Of a DNA stretch of 64,000 nucleotides, positions 19,489-30,300 are shown piece after piece. A program made the position numbers and the translations under genes. Origin of the DNA: Moesziomyces globuligerus (taxonomy: Eukaryota > Basidiomycota > Ustilaginomycetes > Ustilaginales > Ustilaginaceae). Every line of letters begins with the position of its first letter. Within the stretch, counting starts at the first letter, position 1. Location: positions 744,001 to 808,000 of the forward strand of contig JARVLF010000016.1 in NCBI GenBank assembly GCA_030849465.1, read 5' to 3'. The notes beneath the pieces are model-generated. The model worked only from the letters and a program-made list of their open reading frames with translations. It had not been told where the DNA came from and searched no databases.

Positions 19489-20599
19489 GACCTGTCTGGG
19501 AACAGGACTTCACCAGGCGTCAGGTCAGCAGTAGAAGGCCAGCCGGAGATAGAGGCGGAGATGGTGGTGTGCGGGCAAGAGCGATCAACGTCGGGTCTCG
19601 AGCGGGGACTGATGTAGATAGGCATGCCTGAGTAGCCGCTGGCACGATAACCCGCAGGCGCGCCCAGGGAACGCTGCACTGCAACAGGCGACGCGCGACC
19701 GCTGGGACTGACAGGCCAAGGGGGAGCATGACAGGGTCCAGCCCGTGGGAAGGTGGACTGTGCGGCGGATGAGCGGCAACGACGCCGCGCGCGCGCCATC
19801 CGGTTTAGCTCAGCGCTGCGGACACTTGCCAGTATGAAACCGGGCGCTCGCCAGAGTCGAGGTGATTGTGCAATTCCCTCGCGCGGCTCGGTTGGCTCGA
19901 CGGCAGGAGCGCCCGCGAGTCGACTCGCACGACCTCGCCAGGTATGCTCGCGAGAGCTTTTGCGCACGCTATCAAAGGAGGCGCCATCTTCGACTTTTCC
20001 CGCCTCGCCTCCGAGTGCTGCAGAGGGTGCATGTTGGACCCTGATTGCGGCCGAGACGCTCAGCCAAAGGATAGCAGCTCACTACAGCCCTGAGCCGAGT
20101 TAGCGCGCGAGGCCAGCAGCGGCAGCAGCAGCAGCAGCTGAGCTTCAGTGTGCGGAGGTGCATGCGCATGCATGCAGGCTGCTGAGTTGTGCGCAGCGGC
20201 TCCTGGACCCTGAACGCGCTCGAACGGGCCAGCTTTTTTCGCCTCGCGCGCAAGACCCTCCCCACACAACGCATTTCTTTCGCAATGCTGTTATATCGCC
20301 TTTCGCAAGACACTTTGCAAGGCCGAAAATGGCCCGCTCCGCATTCACGCTCCTTTTGGCCAGCCAGAGGCTCGCGCTAGGCTGAGGCGCACGGCTCGAG
20401 TTGCAGGTGGCTTGCCTCCACCTCTCAAAGGCGGCTGCCGATCCAGACCTCGCTACTGTGCTGCGTTTCCACCACAGCTTCCCCGCACTCGGAAAAGCCA
20501 GCGCCTCACGCCGTTGTCGTTGCAGCGCCTCACGCTTCCTTCGCATAATACATCCATCTCATCGACCCTCTGCTTTTCGTGGTCGTGCATCGTAGCATC
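19489..20599. other. Divergent intergenic region, 1.1 kb
   Basis: This stretch lies between the unknown membrane protein and the SCP2 gene. I see no supported gene, tRNA or mobile element. It carries a CAG-rich microsatellite (20113-20139) and a GCATGC-rich palindromic cluster at 20160-20178. Several overlapping short frames exist on both strands, but none has protein-like features. Confidence 0.55.
20113..20139. repeat. CAG-rich microsatellite
   Basis: A run of CAGCAG/GCAGCAG triplets with one interruption lies in non-coding sequence about 460 bp upstream of the SCP2 gene. Confidence 0.8.
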
Positions 20600-21386
20600 A
20601 TGTCAGACTCGACCAAACCCGACGAGCGTATGAAGGCCGAGGCCAGCCAGGCGCTCCACACCCAGGAGGACCTCGACTGTCCCGGCTTCGAGTCGAGCCG
20701 CGTGTTTGCGCTGTCGGCGCAGCTGCTGGCCAATCCGCCCCAGGGCTTCCCTTCGCGCAAGCGGCTGCTCCGCTCGCTGCAGAGCATCTACCTCTTTGTC
20801 ATCCAGCCGTCCAACGCCATCGACCCCTCCAATCCGCGAACCAAGCCCGTGGATGGCAAGGTCTCGACGTCTGGCGGTGCACTCCGTCCCGCAATGTGGT
20901 ACGCCGACATGAAGAACAAGGGCGTCATCGGTCGAGGCCAGCCTCCCAAAACCGTCCTGGGCCGTAAGCGCAAGGCCGACGTCGTAATCGAATGCCGCGA
21001 CCGTGACTTTATCGAGCTCGCAACCGGCAAGGTCCAGGCCCAGCGCCTCTACAACCAAGGCAGAGTAAGTAGACGCCCCAACGGAACGCTAGCACCCAAA
21101 GCAAGCGATGGGCCCGCCATGGTGACTTTGCGCTGACACACTTCGACGCCTTCATACCTCGGCTGATCCGACACAGATCAAGATTCGTGGCGACCTCGAC
21201 CGCGCGCTCAAGATCTCGACGCTCATCTCGCACGAGCGATCCAAGATCTACGGCACAGCCGCCCCTTCGGCATCTGCCGAACAGAAGATCGCAGACGCTG
21301 ATCACGAACGCGAGGGCCATGCTTCGCGCAACGACGACTACGGCTCTGGAAGCCCTGCTCCGGTTCCTGACCGCGCGCGCCTCTGA
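20600..21386 (+). CDS. SCP2 sterol-carrier-domain protein with peroxisomal PTS1, one intron
   Basis: This small lipid-transfer protein is predicted to act in peroxisomes. Joining 20600-21064 and 21177-21386 gives 224 residues. The 112-bp intron has a perfect GTAAGT donor and a CACAG acceptor and leaves phase 0. The joined sequence LYNQGR|IKIRGDLDRALKI restores the conserved SCP2 segment (F-x-G-K-hydrophobic-K-hydrophobic-x-G-D/N-hydrophobic-x-x-A-hydrophobic-K), which neither exon contains alone. The upstream motif DVVIECRDRDFIELATGKV is also SCP2-like. The spliced protein ends in ARL, a valid type-1 peroxisomal targeting signal, whereas reading through the intron gives an unrelated tail. An N-terminal extension of about 85 residues precedes the core domain. 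The start ATG at 20600 is chosen over an upstream non-ATG opening of the frame. Confidence 0.88.
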
Positions 21387-22276
21387 GTGCCACAGTGGAG
21401 CCCTGCGTCGCGAAGAGTAGAGAAGCGCTTCACAGACTCACCTCTGCCAGGTCCGAAATACGATGTTGCCCCTTGGCCTTTTCGTCTTTCCTCGTTCTCC
21501 CTTGCTTTTGTAGTGACCCTCCGAGCAGAATTGAGCACAAAGCTGAAGGGCTGAGCAGGACGACGACTGCCTCGAAATGGACTTTTGGGGCATGAGATTC
21601 GGCTCGAGCGAGAAATCCGACCCAACACCCTTCACTCTTCATCGATGGATCCCTTTGTTTCGCCAGCTCCTTTTGCCAAAGTCGTGGCCTCATCGTCTGG
21701 CATTGTGTCTTGGCCCAACATGCACATTCCCCCTTTGACCATCCGCATTCGCATGCACGCTATCAGCGGCCCGCGCCAGCGCAACCATCAAGGCCCGAGA
21801 GCCGCGTTCAGTCGAGCATTTCCAGCCTCGCTCGGCTCTGGCGTCACTGGAGACGTGTCGAATGTCCCTTTGATCTCCTCCCTCTTGCCTCAGATCGTCC
21901 ACGTCCGTGTGCTTGGCTCGCCGCCACTTGCCTGGAAGCATGCAAGTCTCGCAACACCGCGCCGTCTCGAACTCCTCCCACCCTTTCATCAAGGCGCTGA
22001 GCCCACCCAGGCTACTGGGACCTTCTCAACAACAGCCCGTCTCTTCATCAACAGGACCGACCTTGCTTCCCACCTCCTCGCTCCACCACGTTGATCTTGA
22101 CACGGACCATCAGCATCATTCCTTTGCTCAAGATCGTCGACGTCCATCAAGCCCCTCGAGGCGTCCGCCGCACCTAAATTGCCCTCCCGCCACGACCTCA
22201 GCTCATCGACCACACTGTGCACCCGCAATTGCCGAAGGACACTGCCTCCTTCTTCCGTTGCCGCTTTCTCGCCATC
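21387..22276. other. Intergenic region between SCP2 and RdRP genes, 890 bp
   Basis: This stretch holds the SCP2 3' end and the RdRP promoter. A 169-codon open frame (21585-22094, +) lies here, but it has no recognisable features and I do not call it. A pyrimidine-rich stretch precedes the RdRP start. An untranslated or short coding 5' exon of the RdRP gene could be hidden here. Confidence 0.5.
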
Positions 22277-25200
22277 ATGGAGGTCTACATAGGGAACATC
22301 AGCCCTAACCTGGACAGCAGCTCCATCGAGCGCTTCATCTTCGCCGTGGTCAAGCATGAGCAAGTGTTTGGATCAGGCAGGATGCCGGAGCCATACAGCA
22401 GTCTGGCGCCCGCACCGCCTCTCGCTACAGCTCCGGTCCCCATCAACCGGGGCTTCTTCTTCAAGCTAATCGTACCTCGCGACGGCCGTCCGTTCGGCAT
22501 CCTCACCTTTGCCCGCAAAAAGGTGGGCGCTTGGTTCGTCGAATATGCCCAGTGGCAGCCGTACGTGCTGAAGCATCGTCTCGTCATCTCTCCTGGCAGG
22601 AACCAGCCGCTGCGCACCTTCGTCGATGCCATCGCCGAGAATGCCACGGACCGTCAACCGTCGGCCAGCGTGCACAAGCTTCCTCACAAGTACGCGTTCG
22701 GCTTGGCCCAGGTCGGTTACTGGGCCGCCCCATTCCGCTTCAGCTACACCCACTCGTTCGTCGGCGAGCGTCTGCGCATCTCGGCCGACGAAAAGAACAT
22801 CATCCACGTCGAGCTCGATCACTCTTCCCTTACCTTTTTGCCGCGCGACGTCAAGACGTACACGCGCAGGAAGGTCAAACCGACGGCTTACGCCGATGGT
22901 CAACCTGGCTGGGTCTTTCTCTTCGAGCTCAAGCAGAATCCTCAAATGTACGGTGATCTGGCACGTACGGACGACGATCAGAGCTTCCGTCTCCCGACCA
23001 GAGTCGTTCGCATCGTCTTTGGCAACGACCAGCCTTCCAACGAAGCTGCAAAGCGTCTCTGGCAAGAATTCGATGTGCTCCTCAACGGCGTTCCGGAGCT
23101 CAACTTGCGTCGCGTCCAGTTGCACGCAGACAACTACGCTCCGTTCCTGCGCAAGTTCTTCGAGCGCAGCAAGTCGCTCGAGGTCGAGCTGGCGTTCCTC
23201 CGCGAGACGCTTCTGCGCAACGAGCTGCTGAACATGTCTGCGCTCACGAAGCTCTCCCCGCGCCTCGATCAGTTGATCCAACGCGGACAGCAGGCGCTCG
23301 CCTTGCGCGTGCTCAAGAATCTCACGCCCAAGCTCGAGGCCCGAAAGGAGAGAGGTTCGGACGAGGAGCAGGCGCTGAGGATCACCAACCGACTTTGGGA
23401 CGAGGCGAGCGCCGAGGCTGTCGCCAACGACTCGAACGGCCTCCTCACTTTCCTAGATCCATCCTCGGCGCAGCACGACGACGACTACATGTCGCCGATG
23501 CTTCACATCGACGTCACGCCGACACGTGTCTTGCTCTCGGGTCCCCAGATGCACGTGTCCAACCGAGTCATCCGGGCCTATCCGGGCCAGTGGCGCAACT
23601 TCGCCAGGGTCATGTTCACCAACGAGGATCGCGAGGGTGCCACCACCATCAAGCCCAACTTTGGCTTCGCCGAAAGCGAGCGCTACATCCGAACGCGCGT
23701 TCTCGACATCCTCACCCGAGGCCTCACCGTGGCTGGACGCCACTGGGAGATGCTCGCCTGGTCGTCGTCGTCCATGAGCACGCACACGGTCTGGTTTGTG
23801 ACTCCGTTCTACGACGCGGATGGACGCTTCATCGACGCCGACGTCATCCGTCGTAGGCTTGGCGACTTCTCCGACGTCCTCCGATGTCCAGCCATGTACG
23901 GCGCAAGGCTCTCGCAGGCTTTCAGCGCTACGGCACGCACGATCCAGGTGGCTTCGGCACGCATCACGACCATGCCCGACATCAAGACCGACGACGGCAA
24001 ACTGGCGTATACGGATGGCGTCGGCCAGATCTCGCCGCAGCTCATGGCCGACGTGTGGGATCGGTACGTGACCATCCACGGCGAGCAGCGGAAGCGCAAG
24101 CTCCTCCAGGGAACCGCGCCCTCGGCCATCCAGATCCGCATCGGAGGCCACAAGGGCGTCCTGGCGGTGAATCCCAGACTGCAAGGATCGCTGCTCGTCC
24201 TTCGTCCGAGCATGTCCAAGTTCAAGTCTCGCCACAAGGATCTCGAGGTGGCCAACTCGTCGGCGCGGTGTCTGTCGGCCAAGCTCAACCGACCGCTGAT
24301 CAACGCGCTCGACGACCGCGGTGTGCCGCCGACTGCGTTCATGGCCATCCAGGACGAAGCCATCGCCCACATTGGCCGGGCGCGCACGAGCTTCGACGAG
24401 ACGGCCAGGCTGTGTTCGGCGTTCAGCTTCGGCACGGGCTGCAACCTGCGCGCGCTCTTCGAGAAGCTGCACAGGTTCGGCCTCGGCGCAGCTACGGTCG
24501 ACAGCGGCAGCTTCTTCCTCGTGCTGGCCAAGTCGGTCACTGCCGCCGCGCTGGGCGACATGAAGCGCAAGGCGCGCATCCCCGTCCGGGGCGTCACGCT
24601 GCTCGGCATCGCCGACGAATTCGGCTTCCTCAACGAGGGCGAGGTGTTTGCGCAGGTCGAGACCGTCGAGTCCGGCCAGATCCGTCGCCGAGTTCTCGAG
24701 GGGCGGAAGCTGATCGGCCGCTCGCCCACGGTCGATCCGGGCGACATCGCCATGGTGACGTGCGTCCGGCCTCCGCCAGGCCATCCGCTCCTGCAGCTGC
24801 GCAACGTCGTCGTGTTCAACACCTGCAGTCGGGACGAACCGCTGCCTCGGCGACTCGGCGGTGGCGACTTGGACGGCGATCTCTACACGATCTACGAGGA
24901 CGAGCGTCTCTTTCCCGATTCGGCGCAGCCGCGAACCGTGTTCCATGCCAAGACGCAGCCCAAGGTGCTGGACCGCGCCTGTCGAGCGGCGGACCTCGCG
25001 CACTTCTTCACCGACTTTATGCTCAACGACTTCGTCGGGTTGGTTTCGCACCTGCATCTGCGCATTGCCGATGCGAGCGAATACGGATCGCTGGATTCGC
25101 GCTGTAAGGAGCTGGCTATGCTTCATTCGCGAGCCACCGACTTTCGCAAGACCGGCGTGGCGGTCAAGCGGAGACAGCTGCCGCACATGGAGGAGCCGAT

Positions 25201-26848
25201 CATCCCCGACTTCCTCGCACAGGGAGAGAAGAAGCAGGGCAGGCTCACCTACTCGAGCACGCGCGTGCTCGGCTATCTCTTCCGCGCCGTGAGCTGGAAC
25301 GAGACCGACACGCCCTCGCTCGACAACAACACCGATCCCGAGACCGGCCTCGAGCCCGACTACGACGAGGAGTACCTCGACGACGATGCTGCCGCGTCCG
25401 AGTTCGGGAGCGAGTTCAGCAGTCTCGTCGAGCCGCCGATGGCATCCGCAGCAGCTCGGGATCCTTCGGTTCGGGCGACCGTGGGCAGTGCGCCAGGCTC
25501 GCTATCCAACACGCAGCCTGGTCGGGAGCAGAGTGGTGCCGAGTCGGTGTCGAGGCGGGCGGCGCCGTGGCAGTTCAAGGACGCGACGTTTCCTGCGCTG
25601 CTGGAGCGCATCGTGTGGGCGAACAGTCACTTTCTGCCCGTCTCGCAGCTGCACGCTGCCGAGGACGAACCGAACGTGATCGACGAGGGGCATCGCTATG
25701 TGGCGCTCTTCATGGACTTTACGCGCGCGCTGCGCCAGGTCTCACGCAACATCGCCTCGTACCATCCGAGCCACGACGCACCCGGTGCTGGCGGGTCGGC
25801 GTCGCCGAATGCGATGGCGGGCGCATCGCTCGTGTCCGAGGTCCATCTGCTCACCGGTCGCCTCCCCTGGGCCAAGGTGGCGAGGAAGACGCGAAGCGAT
25901 CGCGACAACAGCCTGCTCGACAGCATGCAGTCGGTCTGTACGCTTCTTCGCAAGAAGCTCTGCCGCATCTCGGAGGCCAACGCGTTTCCCGTAAAGGCCG
26001 AGCCGGTCGTCGCGACGAGTGGGTTGGCATCGCGTGCGTCGTCGGTTGCCAGTCGGGCCTCTACGCCTCGGGCGGGGAGCAGCGGGGTCGCATCACGCGC
26101 GGCGTCCGTAGCAAATCGGGCCTCGACACCGCAGGGTAGTAGAGGTCAGGGGGTGACGGTGAAAGGATCGGGGCGGAACGTAGGTCTGGGCACTTTGCGT
26201 TCGCCGATCGAGATCGACTCTGACTCTAGCGACGATGACGCCACGGTGTTGAGCGGCTCTTCGCGGTCATTGTCTGCCGGTCAGCAAAGGACAGTGTTGG
26301 GAACGTTGACGAACACCGCTAGTGATGGAACGCCCAACTGGCGATCCAAGCGGAAAGCTTCGCAGGATACCGGGCTGCGACGTGGTCAACCTCGAGCCTT
26401 TGGTACTTCGAATGCTTCGCGTGGTGGTGTTCATGGAAGTTCAGACTCTGTCCTGAGTCGAATCTCAGTCAGCTCAGGTCAAGGAGGGGAGGATGAGGTT
26501 GAGGAGGGGGAATTGACGGTGGTGACGGGGCAGGAGGTTGTGGATTCGTTGTGGCGGGCGTGTTGTTTCTTCGCCTCGCCTTGCAGGCCAAGGTATTCGA
26601 ATGTCTACGGTTACAACACGTTTATGATGACCTTGACGCTTCATCTGCTCAGCATGATCGAGACTCTCAGACACCTCCATCGCACCACCATCCGTCGTAA
26701 AAATACACATCACCCCTCAACCTCAACCTCCTCAGCATCAACTACCGCCGATGGAAAGGATTACTCGTTGACAGAAGACTTGGCTGCCATGACATTGGGC
26801 TCTTTACTCATAGATCTCTCTCCTACAAATCTCGCATTCGACCCATAA
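22277..26848 (+). CDS. RNA-dependent RNA polymerase (RNAi type, RdRP/QDE-1-like family)
   Basis: This 1,523-residue enzyme is predicted to copy single-stranded RNA into double-stranded RNA for Dicer in gene silencing. It is encoded without introns. The family core includes YTDGVGQIS, the segment around GGHKGVLAVNP, and the catalytic loop LGGGDLDGDLY, in which Asp864, Asp866 and Asp868 form the metal-binding DxDGD motif. The N-terminus (VYIGNIS...IERF) looks like an RRM-type fold, as in several eukaryotic RdRPs. The last 250 residues are Ser/Ala-rich and disordered-looking, with near-duplicated SVASRASTP-type strings. The start is the ATG at 22277 before EVYIGN; the frame is open 20 codons further upstream. 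This is a host RNAi gene, not a viral polymerase: it has the cellular RdRP fold motif and a normal genomic setting. All catalytic residues are present, so it is likely active. Confidence 0.95.
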   Translation: MEVYIGNISPNLDSSSIERFIFAVVKHEQVFGSGRMPEPYSSLAPAPPLATAPVPINRGFFFKLIVPRDGRPFGILTFARKKVGAWFVEYAQWQPYVLKHRLVISPGRNQPLRTFVDAIAENATDRQPSASVHKLPHKYAFGLAQVGYWAAPFRFSYTHSFVGERLRISADEKNIIHVELDHSSLTFLPRDVKTYTRRKVKPTAYADGQPGWVFLFELKQNPQMYGDLARTDDDQSFRLPTRVVRIVFGNDQPSNEAAKRLWQEFDVLLNGVPELNLRRVQLHADNYAPFLRKFFERSKSLEVELAFLRETLLRNELLNMSALTKLSPRLDQLIQRGQQALALRVLKNLTPKLEARKERGSDEEQALRITNRLWDEASAEAVANDSNGLLTFLDPSSAQHDDDYMSPMLHIDVTPTRVLLSGPQMHVSNRVIRAYPGQWRNFARVMFTNEDREGATTIKPNFGFAESERYIRTRVLDILTRGLTVAGRHWEMLAWSSSSMSTHTVWFVTPFYDADGRFIDADVIRRRLGDFSDVLRCPAMYGARLSQAFSATARTIQVASARITTMPDIKTDDGKLAYTDGVGQISPQLMADVWDRYVTIHGEQRKRKLLQGTAPSAIQIRIGGHKGVLAVNPRLQGSLLVLRPSMSKFKSRHKDLEVANSSARCLSAKLNRPLINALDDRGVPPTAFMAIQDEAIAHIGRARTSFDETARLCSAFSFGTGCNLRALFEKLHRFGLGAATVDSGSFFLVLAKSVTAAALGDMKRKARIPVRGVTLLGIADEFGFLNEGEVFAQVETVESGQIRRRVLEGRKLIGRSPTVDPGDIAMVTCVRPPPGHPLLQLRNVVVFNTCSRDEPLPRRLGGGDLDGDLYTIYEDERLFPDSAQPRTVFHAKTQPKVLDRACRAADLAHFFTDFMLNDFVGLVSHLHLRIADASEYGSLDSRCKELAMLHSRATDFRKTGVAVKRRQLPHMEEPIIPDFLAQGEKKQGRLTYSSTRVLGYLFRAVSWNETDTPSLDNNTDPETGLEPDYDEEYLDDDAAASEFGSEFSSLVEPPMASAAARDPSVRATVGSAPGSLSNTQPGREQSGAESVSRRAAPWQFKDATFPALLERIVWANSHFLPVSQLHAAEDEPNVIDEGHRYVALFMDFTRALRQVSRNIASYHPSHDAPGAGGSASPNAMAGASLVSEVHLLTGRLPWAKVARKTRSDRDNSLLDSMQSVCTLLRKKLCRISEANAFPVKAEPVVATSGLASRASSVASRASTPRAGSSGVASRAASVANRASTPQGSRGQGVTVKGSGRNVGLGTLRSPIEIDSDSSDDDATVLSGSSRSLSAGQQRTVLGTLTNTASDGTPNWRSKRKASQDTGLRRGQPRAFGTSNASRGGVHGSSDSVLSRISVSSGQGGEDEVEEGELTVVTGQEVVDSLWRACCFFASPCRPRYSNVYGYNTFMMTLTLHLLSMIETLRHLHRTTIRRKNTHHPSTSTSSASTTADGKDYSLTEDLAAMTLGSLLIDLSPTNLAFDP
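26040..26150 (+). repeat. Internal duplication in the RdRP tail
   Basis: Within the RdRP coding sequence the strings SSVASRASTPR and ASVANRASTPQ, with an intervening SGVASRA, are near-copies about 20 codons apart. This suggests a small tandem duplication in the disordered C-terminal tail. Confidence 0.6.
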
Positions 26849-27368
26849 CCTCACCCCCACCCCCGCTTGTACTGCTTGCACTTCTTGTCACTCATCTAGA
26901 CTCTCCACTTGAAAAACTGGCGCTCAGTTGGCTACGCAGCTCGTCAGTCTGCCTCACGCATGAAATCCTGCCCCGAGTCCGAAAGATTTCACCCAAAAAG
27001 TCACCCAGTGAGTCCGTCCCACCACCACTCCTACAATGCAACCTTCACGCAGCTTCCGAACCCATGGAATCCATGCAACCCATGTTCGCCAAGCACACGT
27101 GTCAGTACCTCCAACAAAAGCCCGATCAGAGCCGCGGAAAAGAACCAAAGAATGAGTGCATTGACAATGAGAGTGGTCGACTGGAAAGCGAGACGATGTA
27201 CGGGAAAATCAAGCAGAGAAGCGCGCAGAAGTGGCGTCAACAAATGGACAAATGAGACCAAGTGGCCAGGTAAACGAGTGGGCAAGCAAAACAAATGAGC
27301 CAGGGAGCGAGCGAAAAGGGTCGAAGGATAAGGGTCAACAGTGAGATGAAGTCGGACGAGTGGCTACG
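26849..27368. other. Convergent intergenic region, 520 bp
   Basis: This gap lies between the stop codons of the RdRP and kinase genes and is more A/C-rich than its surroundings. I see no gene in it. It presumably holds both 3' untranslated regions and polyadenylation sites. Confidence 0.55.
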
Positions 27369-30300
27369 TCAGTGCATGCGGAAGAGGCGGGCGAGCTTGG
27401 CGGTGCGGCCCGCCGACTTGTTGCGCGTCCTGGTCGGACTAGCCTGATTCTCGTGCGACGGCGTTGATGCCGGTGTGGGTGCAAACAGCGCTGCCAACGA
27501 TCGCGGCCTCCCCGATCCTCCACCCTGCGCAGGCGCCGTAGGCGAGAGGAACCCCTCGCCACTCCGACCGACCTTTTGCGAGAGGAGGAACGAGGTATAC
27601 ATGGATTCAACATGCTGCGCCGAGGGTGTCGCCACCACCGCTTCGGACCGGCGCTGGACAGAGCTGCCGAGATCGAGCGAGAACGCCGCCGAGACGAGCG
27701 AGACATCCGCCTCCTCATTCGCCTGCTTCGCAGACGGAGGCGTACTCAGCAGCCCGGGCGAGATGTCGACTTCGGTCGTCGTGCTCGCACCGGACGATGC
27801 TCGCCACCGCCGCTCGGGCGTAGCCGCGCTCCGCGCCGGACTGAGCATGCTCGACTGCGTCTCGTCGATCATCCTGCTCAGCATCCCCGCCAGACTCGCC
27901 ATCCGCTTGAGCTTGTGGAAGATCACCTCGTCGTCCGGCGACGAGCCGCCCATCGACACCGCTCGCGACGTTTCGCTCGCATGCATCGGCAGTCCACCGC
28001 TCGACTCGCTACCGCAAAGCACCGCATGCAGCGCGGGAGTGCGGCCCAGACTGACATCAGCGACGCGCAGTCTCTGCCCTGCATCGGTATCCGCAATGTC
28101 CGGCCCGGCGTTCTTGGTGTCGGACCGCGCCGAACCAACGTCGGTAGCACTGTCGAGCTGAGCCACAGCCGTGTGCTTACGGGCGATCGAGCCGGAGATC
28201 GTGCCGTCTCTGAAAAGGCGGCGCGCACACTCGGGCATCGGCGGTTCTGGCTCGGCAGCATCGGCGTGCGAAATGCCGTGCGCAATAGAGCCCGTCGACC
28301 GACGCATCGAAAGCCGAGAAACGCCCGGCCGAGAGCTAGCGATGTTGTACGACTTGGACCGCCGATGACCATGACCAATCTTCGACGAACCCCCAAAGCC
28401 GACGCTCAGCCCAAGCCCGCCCTGTCCGGCCAAACCGAGATGGTGCGGAGGCGGGCGCGCAAGAAAGTTGGAGGCGTCAAACTTTTTCGCCAGCGAGGCG
28501 ACCAGATTGCCGCGCGAGCCCGCTTCGGAACGCGCAGGCTGCTTTGCCATGGTTGCGCCCTCCTTTGGCAATGGCAGACCATTGGCCCTGCCCTGTGGCG
28601 CGCCGGGAGCGGAAAGGGGCGTAGAGGTCAGTTGCTCCTCGATTGGTCGAGTGGCCTTGTTGTCGTTCTGTCGCTGGCCCAACCGCAATCGGAAAGGCGA
28701 CTCCTTCCGACGAGCTGCTGGCGCTGGATCTCTGACGATGCTTTCTCCGGAAGCAGGAGACACGCTTATCGGAGAGCTGTGGCTGGAGGAGATGCCACTC
28801 TCCATTGCTTCGTCGACGCTCAGCGCCTTGAGACTCTCGGCGAGTAGACGGTCGCGATGTGCCGAGGGTATAGGCGTGCCTTGGCGAGAAGGATGCTGAC
28901 CACGCCATGGAGGGCTGACGCACATGAGCTCGGTGAGACGCGAGTCCATGCCCACCTGAGAGAGCGAAGGCGAATCGGGCCCTGGAGAGAGATGCGTGGC
29001 GACAGCGGCCCTGGAGACGCCCGGCGAGGCCAGCTGGGACGCCTCGTCGCTCCTGCTGCTAAGGAAAATCCGATTGCGCTCGGTCTCAGCAACAAGCTCG
29101 CGAATCATGACGTCGCTGTCATCCACAAGATCTTGAGACGCGATCGGGCGTGTCTCTTGCCGCTTGCAGTCGGTGGCTTGATGTGTGTGATCGTGCTCGT
29201 AGGAGAGCTGCAGCAGCTGATCGAGCGAATCGCCGCTGTCGCGACGGTCGAAGTTGCCTTGGAACAGAGCGCCGCCAGCATCGATTCGCTCCTGGGGATC
29301 GTGATGGAGCATCTTGCGGATGAGATCCTCGAGGTCAGGTGCTAGATCCCACTGGCCTAGCCAGGTCCCGCGTTCGGCTCGAGCGTAGTAGACCTGGAAC
29401 TTCTCCTTGGAATCGAATTTTTCATCGTGATGTTCGAAAGGGGTGCGGCCGGTGAGCATCTCGAAGAAGGTGATGCCAAGAGCCCAGACGTCGGTCTTGC
29501 GCTCATCGTGGAGGAGGGAACGGAAACGTTCGGGTGCGAGGTATTCGGGCGTGCCCCAGACCTCTTTGGACATGAAAGCATTTTCCTTGGCGGGGTCGTA
29601 GCGGTTGGCGAAGCCAAAATCGAACAAGGTGACGACGTCACGTCCAAGGCCCGAGGTGTCGTAAGTGACGCCCAAATTGTCGACCTTGATGTCGTTGTGA
29701 CAGATGCCGTACTGATGGAGCCAGTGTACAGCAGAGAGGAGCTGCTGAAAGTAGTTTCGGCAAACCGCCTCTCCGAGGCAGACCTTCATGGGCTCGTCGA
29801 ATTTGGGCATGACGAGCATGGCCAACGTCGGAGTCAGGAGGAACTCGTGGAAGTTGACGACGTTCGGGTGCCAGCCGGTGCGGTCGTTGCGGACGCGACA
29901 GTTGGGACTGTCGGCATTGACTTGCTCGGCGCGGGGGAGTTGGTCCATGAGGGTGCGTAAGACCTTGAACTCGTTCCACAAGCGTTGGGTGCGAGCTGCT
30001 GCGGTGGATTTGCTCTCACGTTTGCAGAGTTTTACGGCGAGCGGGCGAAAGTTGGGGGTGTTGTCGATTGTGTAGGTGCCTGAGCCTGTCAACTTGACGA
30101 CTTGGAGCTTGCGGTAAGCCGAGGAGGGGAGATGGTCGAGGGGTCGCAAGGCTTCCACCGTCCAGACACTGCCCCATTCTCCAGCGCCTATTCAAGTGGA
30201 CGGAAAGGATAGGTGCAATTGTGGATACGAGCAGGAAATATCATTGATTCAGCGGACATATTCCAGAGCGCGAGGAAGGGCAAGGCAAGAGACAGGAAAA

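Noticed and set aside
21585..22094. A 169-codon frame between SCP2 and RdRP
   Set aside because: It has no domain, a mixed low-complexity composition and no good start context. It could be RdRP leader sequence, so I did not call a gene.
23453..25186. A 577-codon open frame on the - strand
   Set aside because: It is antisense to the RdRP catalytic region and has no protein features.
22277..26848. Possibility that the RdRP is an integrated mycovirus polymerase
   Set aside because: The DLDGD loop and YTDGVGQIS belong to the cellular RNAi RdRP family, not to viral RdRPs, which use a GDD-type palm motif.
27097..27102. A CACGTG motif between the RdRP and kinase genes
   Set aside because: It lies in a convergent 3' region, not near a promoter, so a regulatory role is unlikely.
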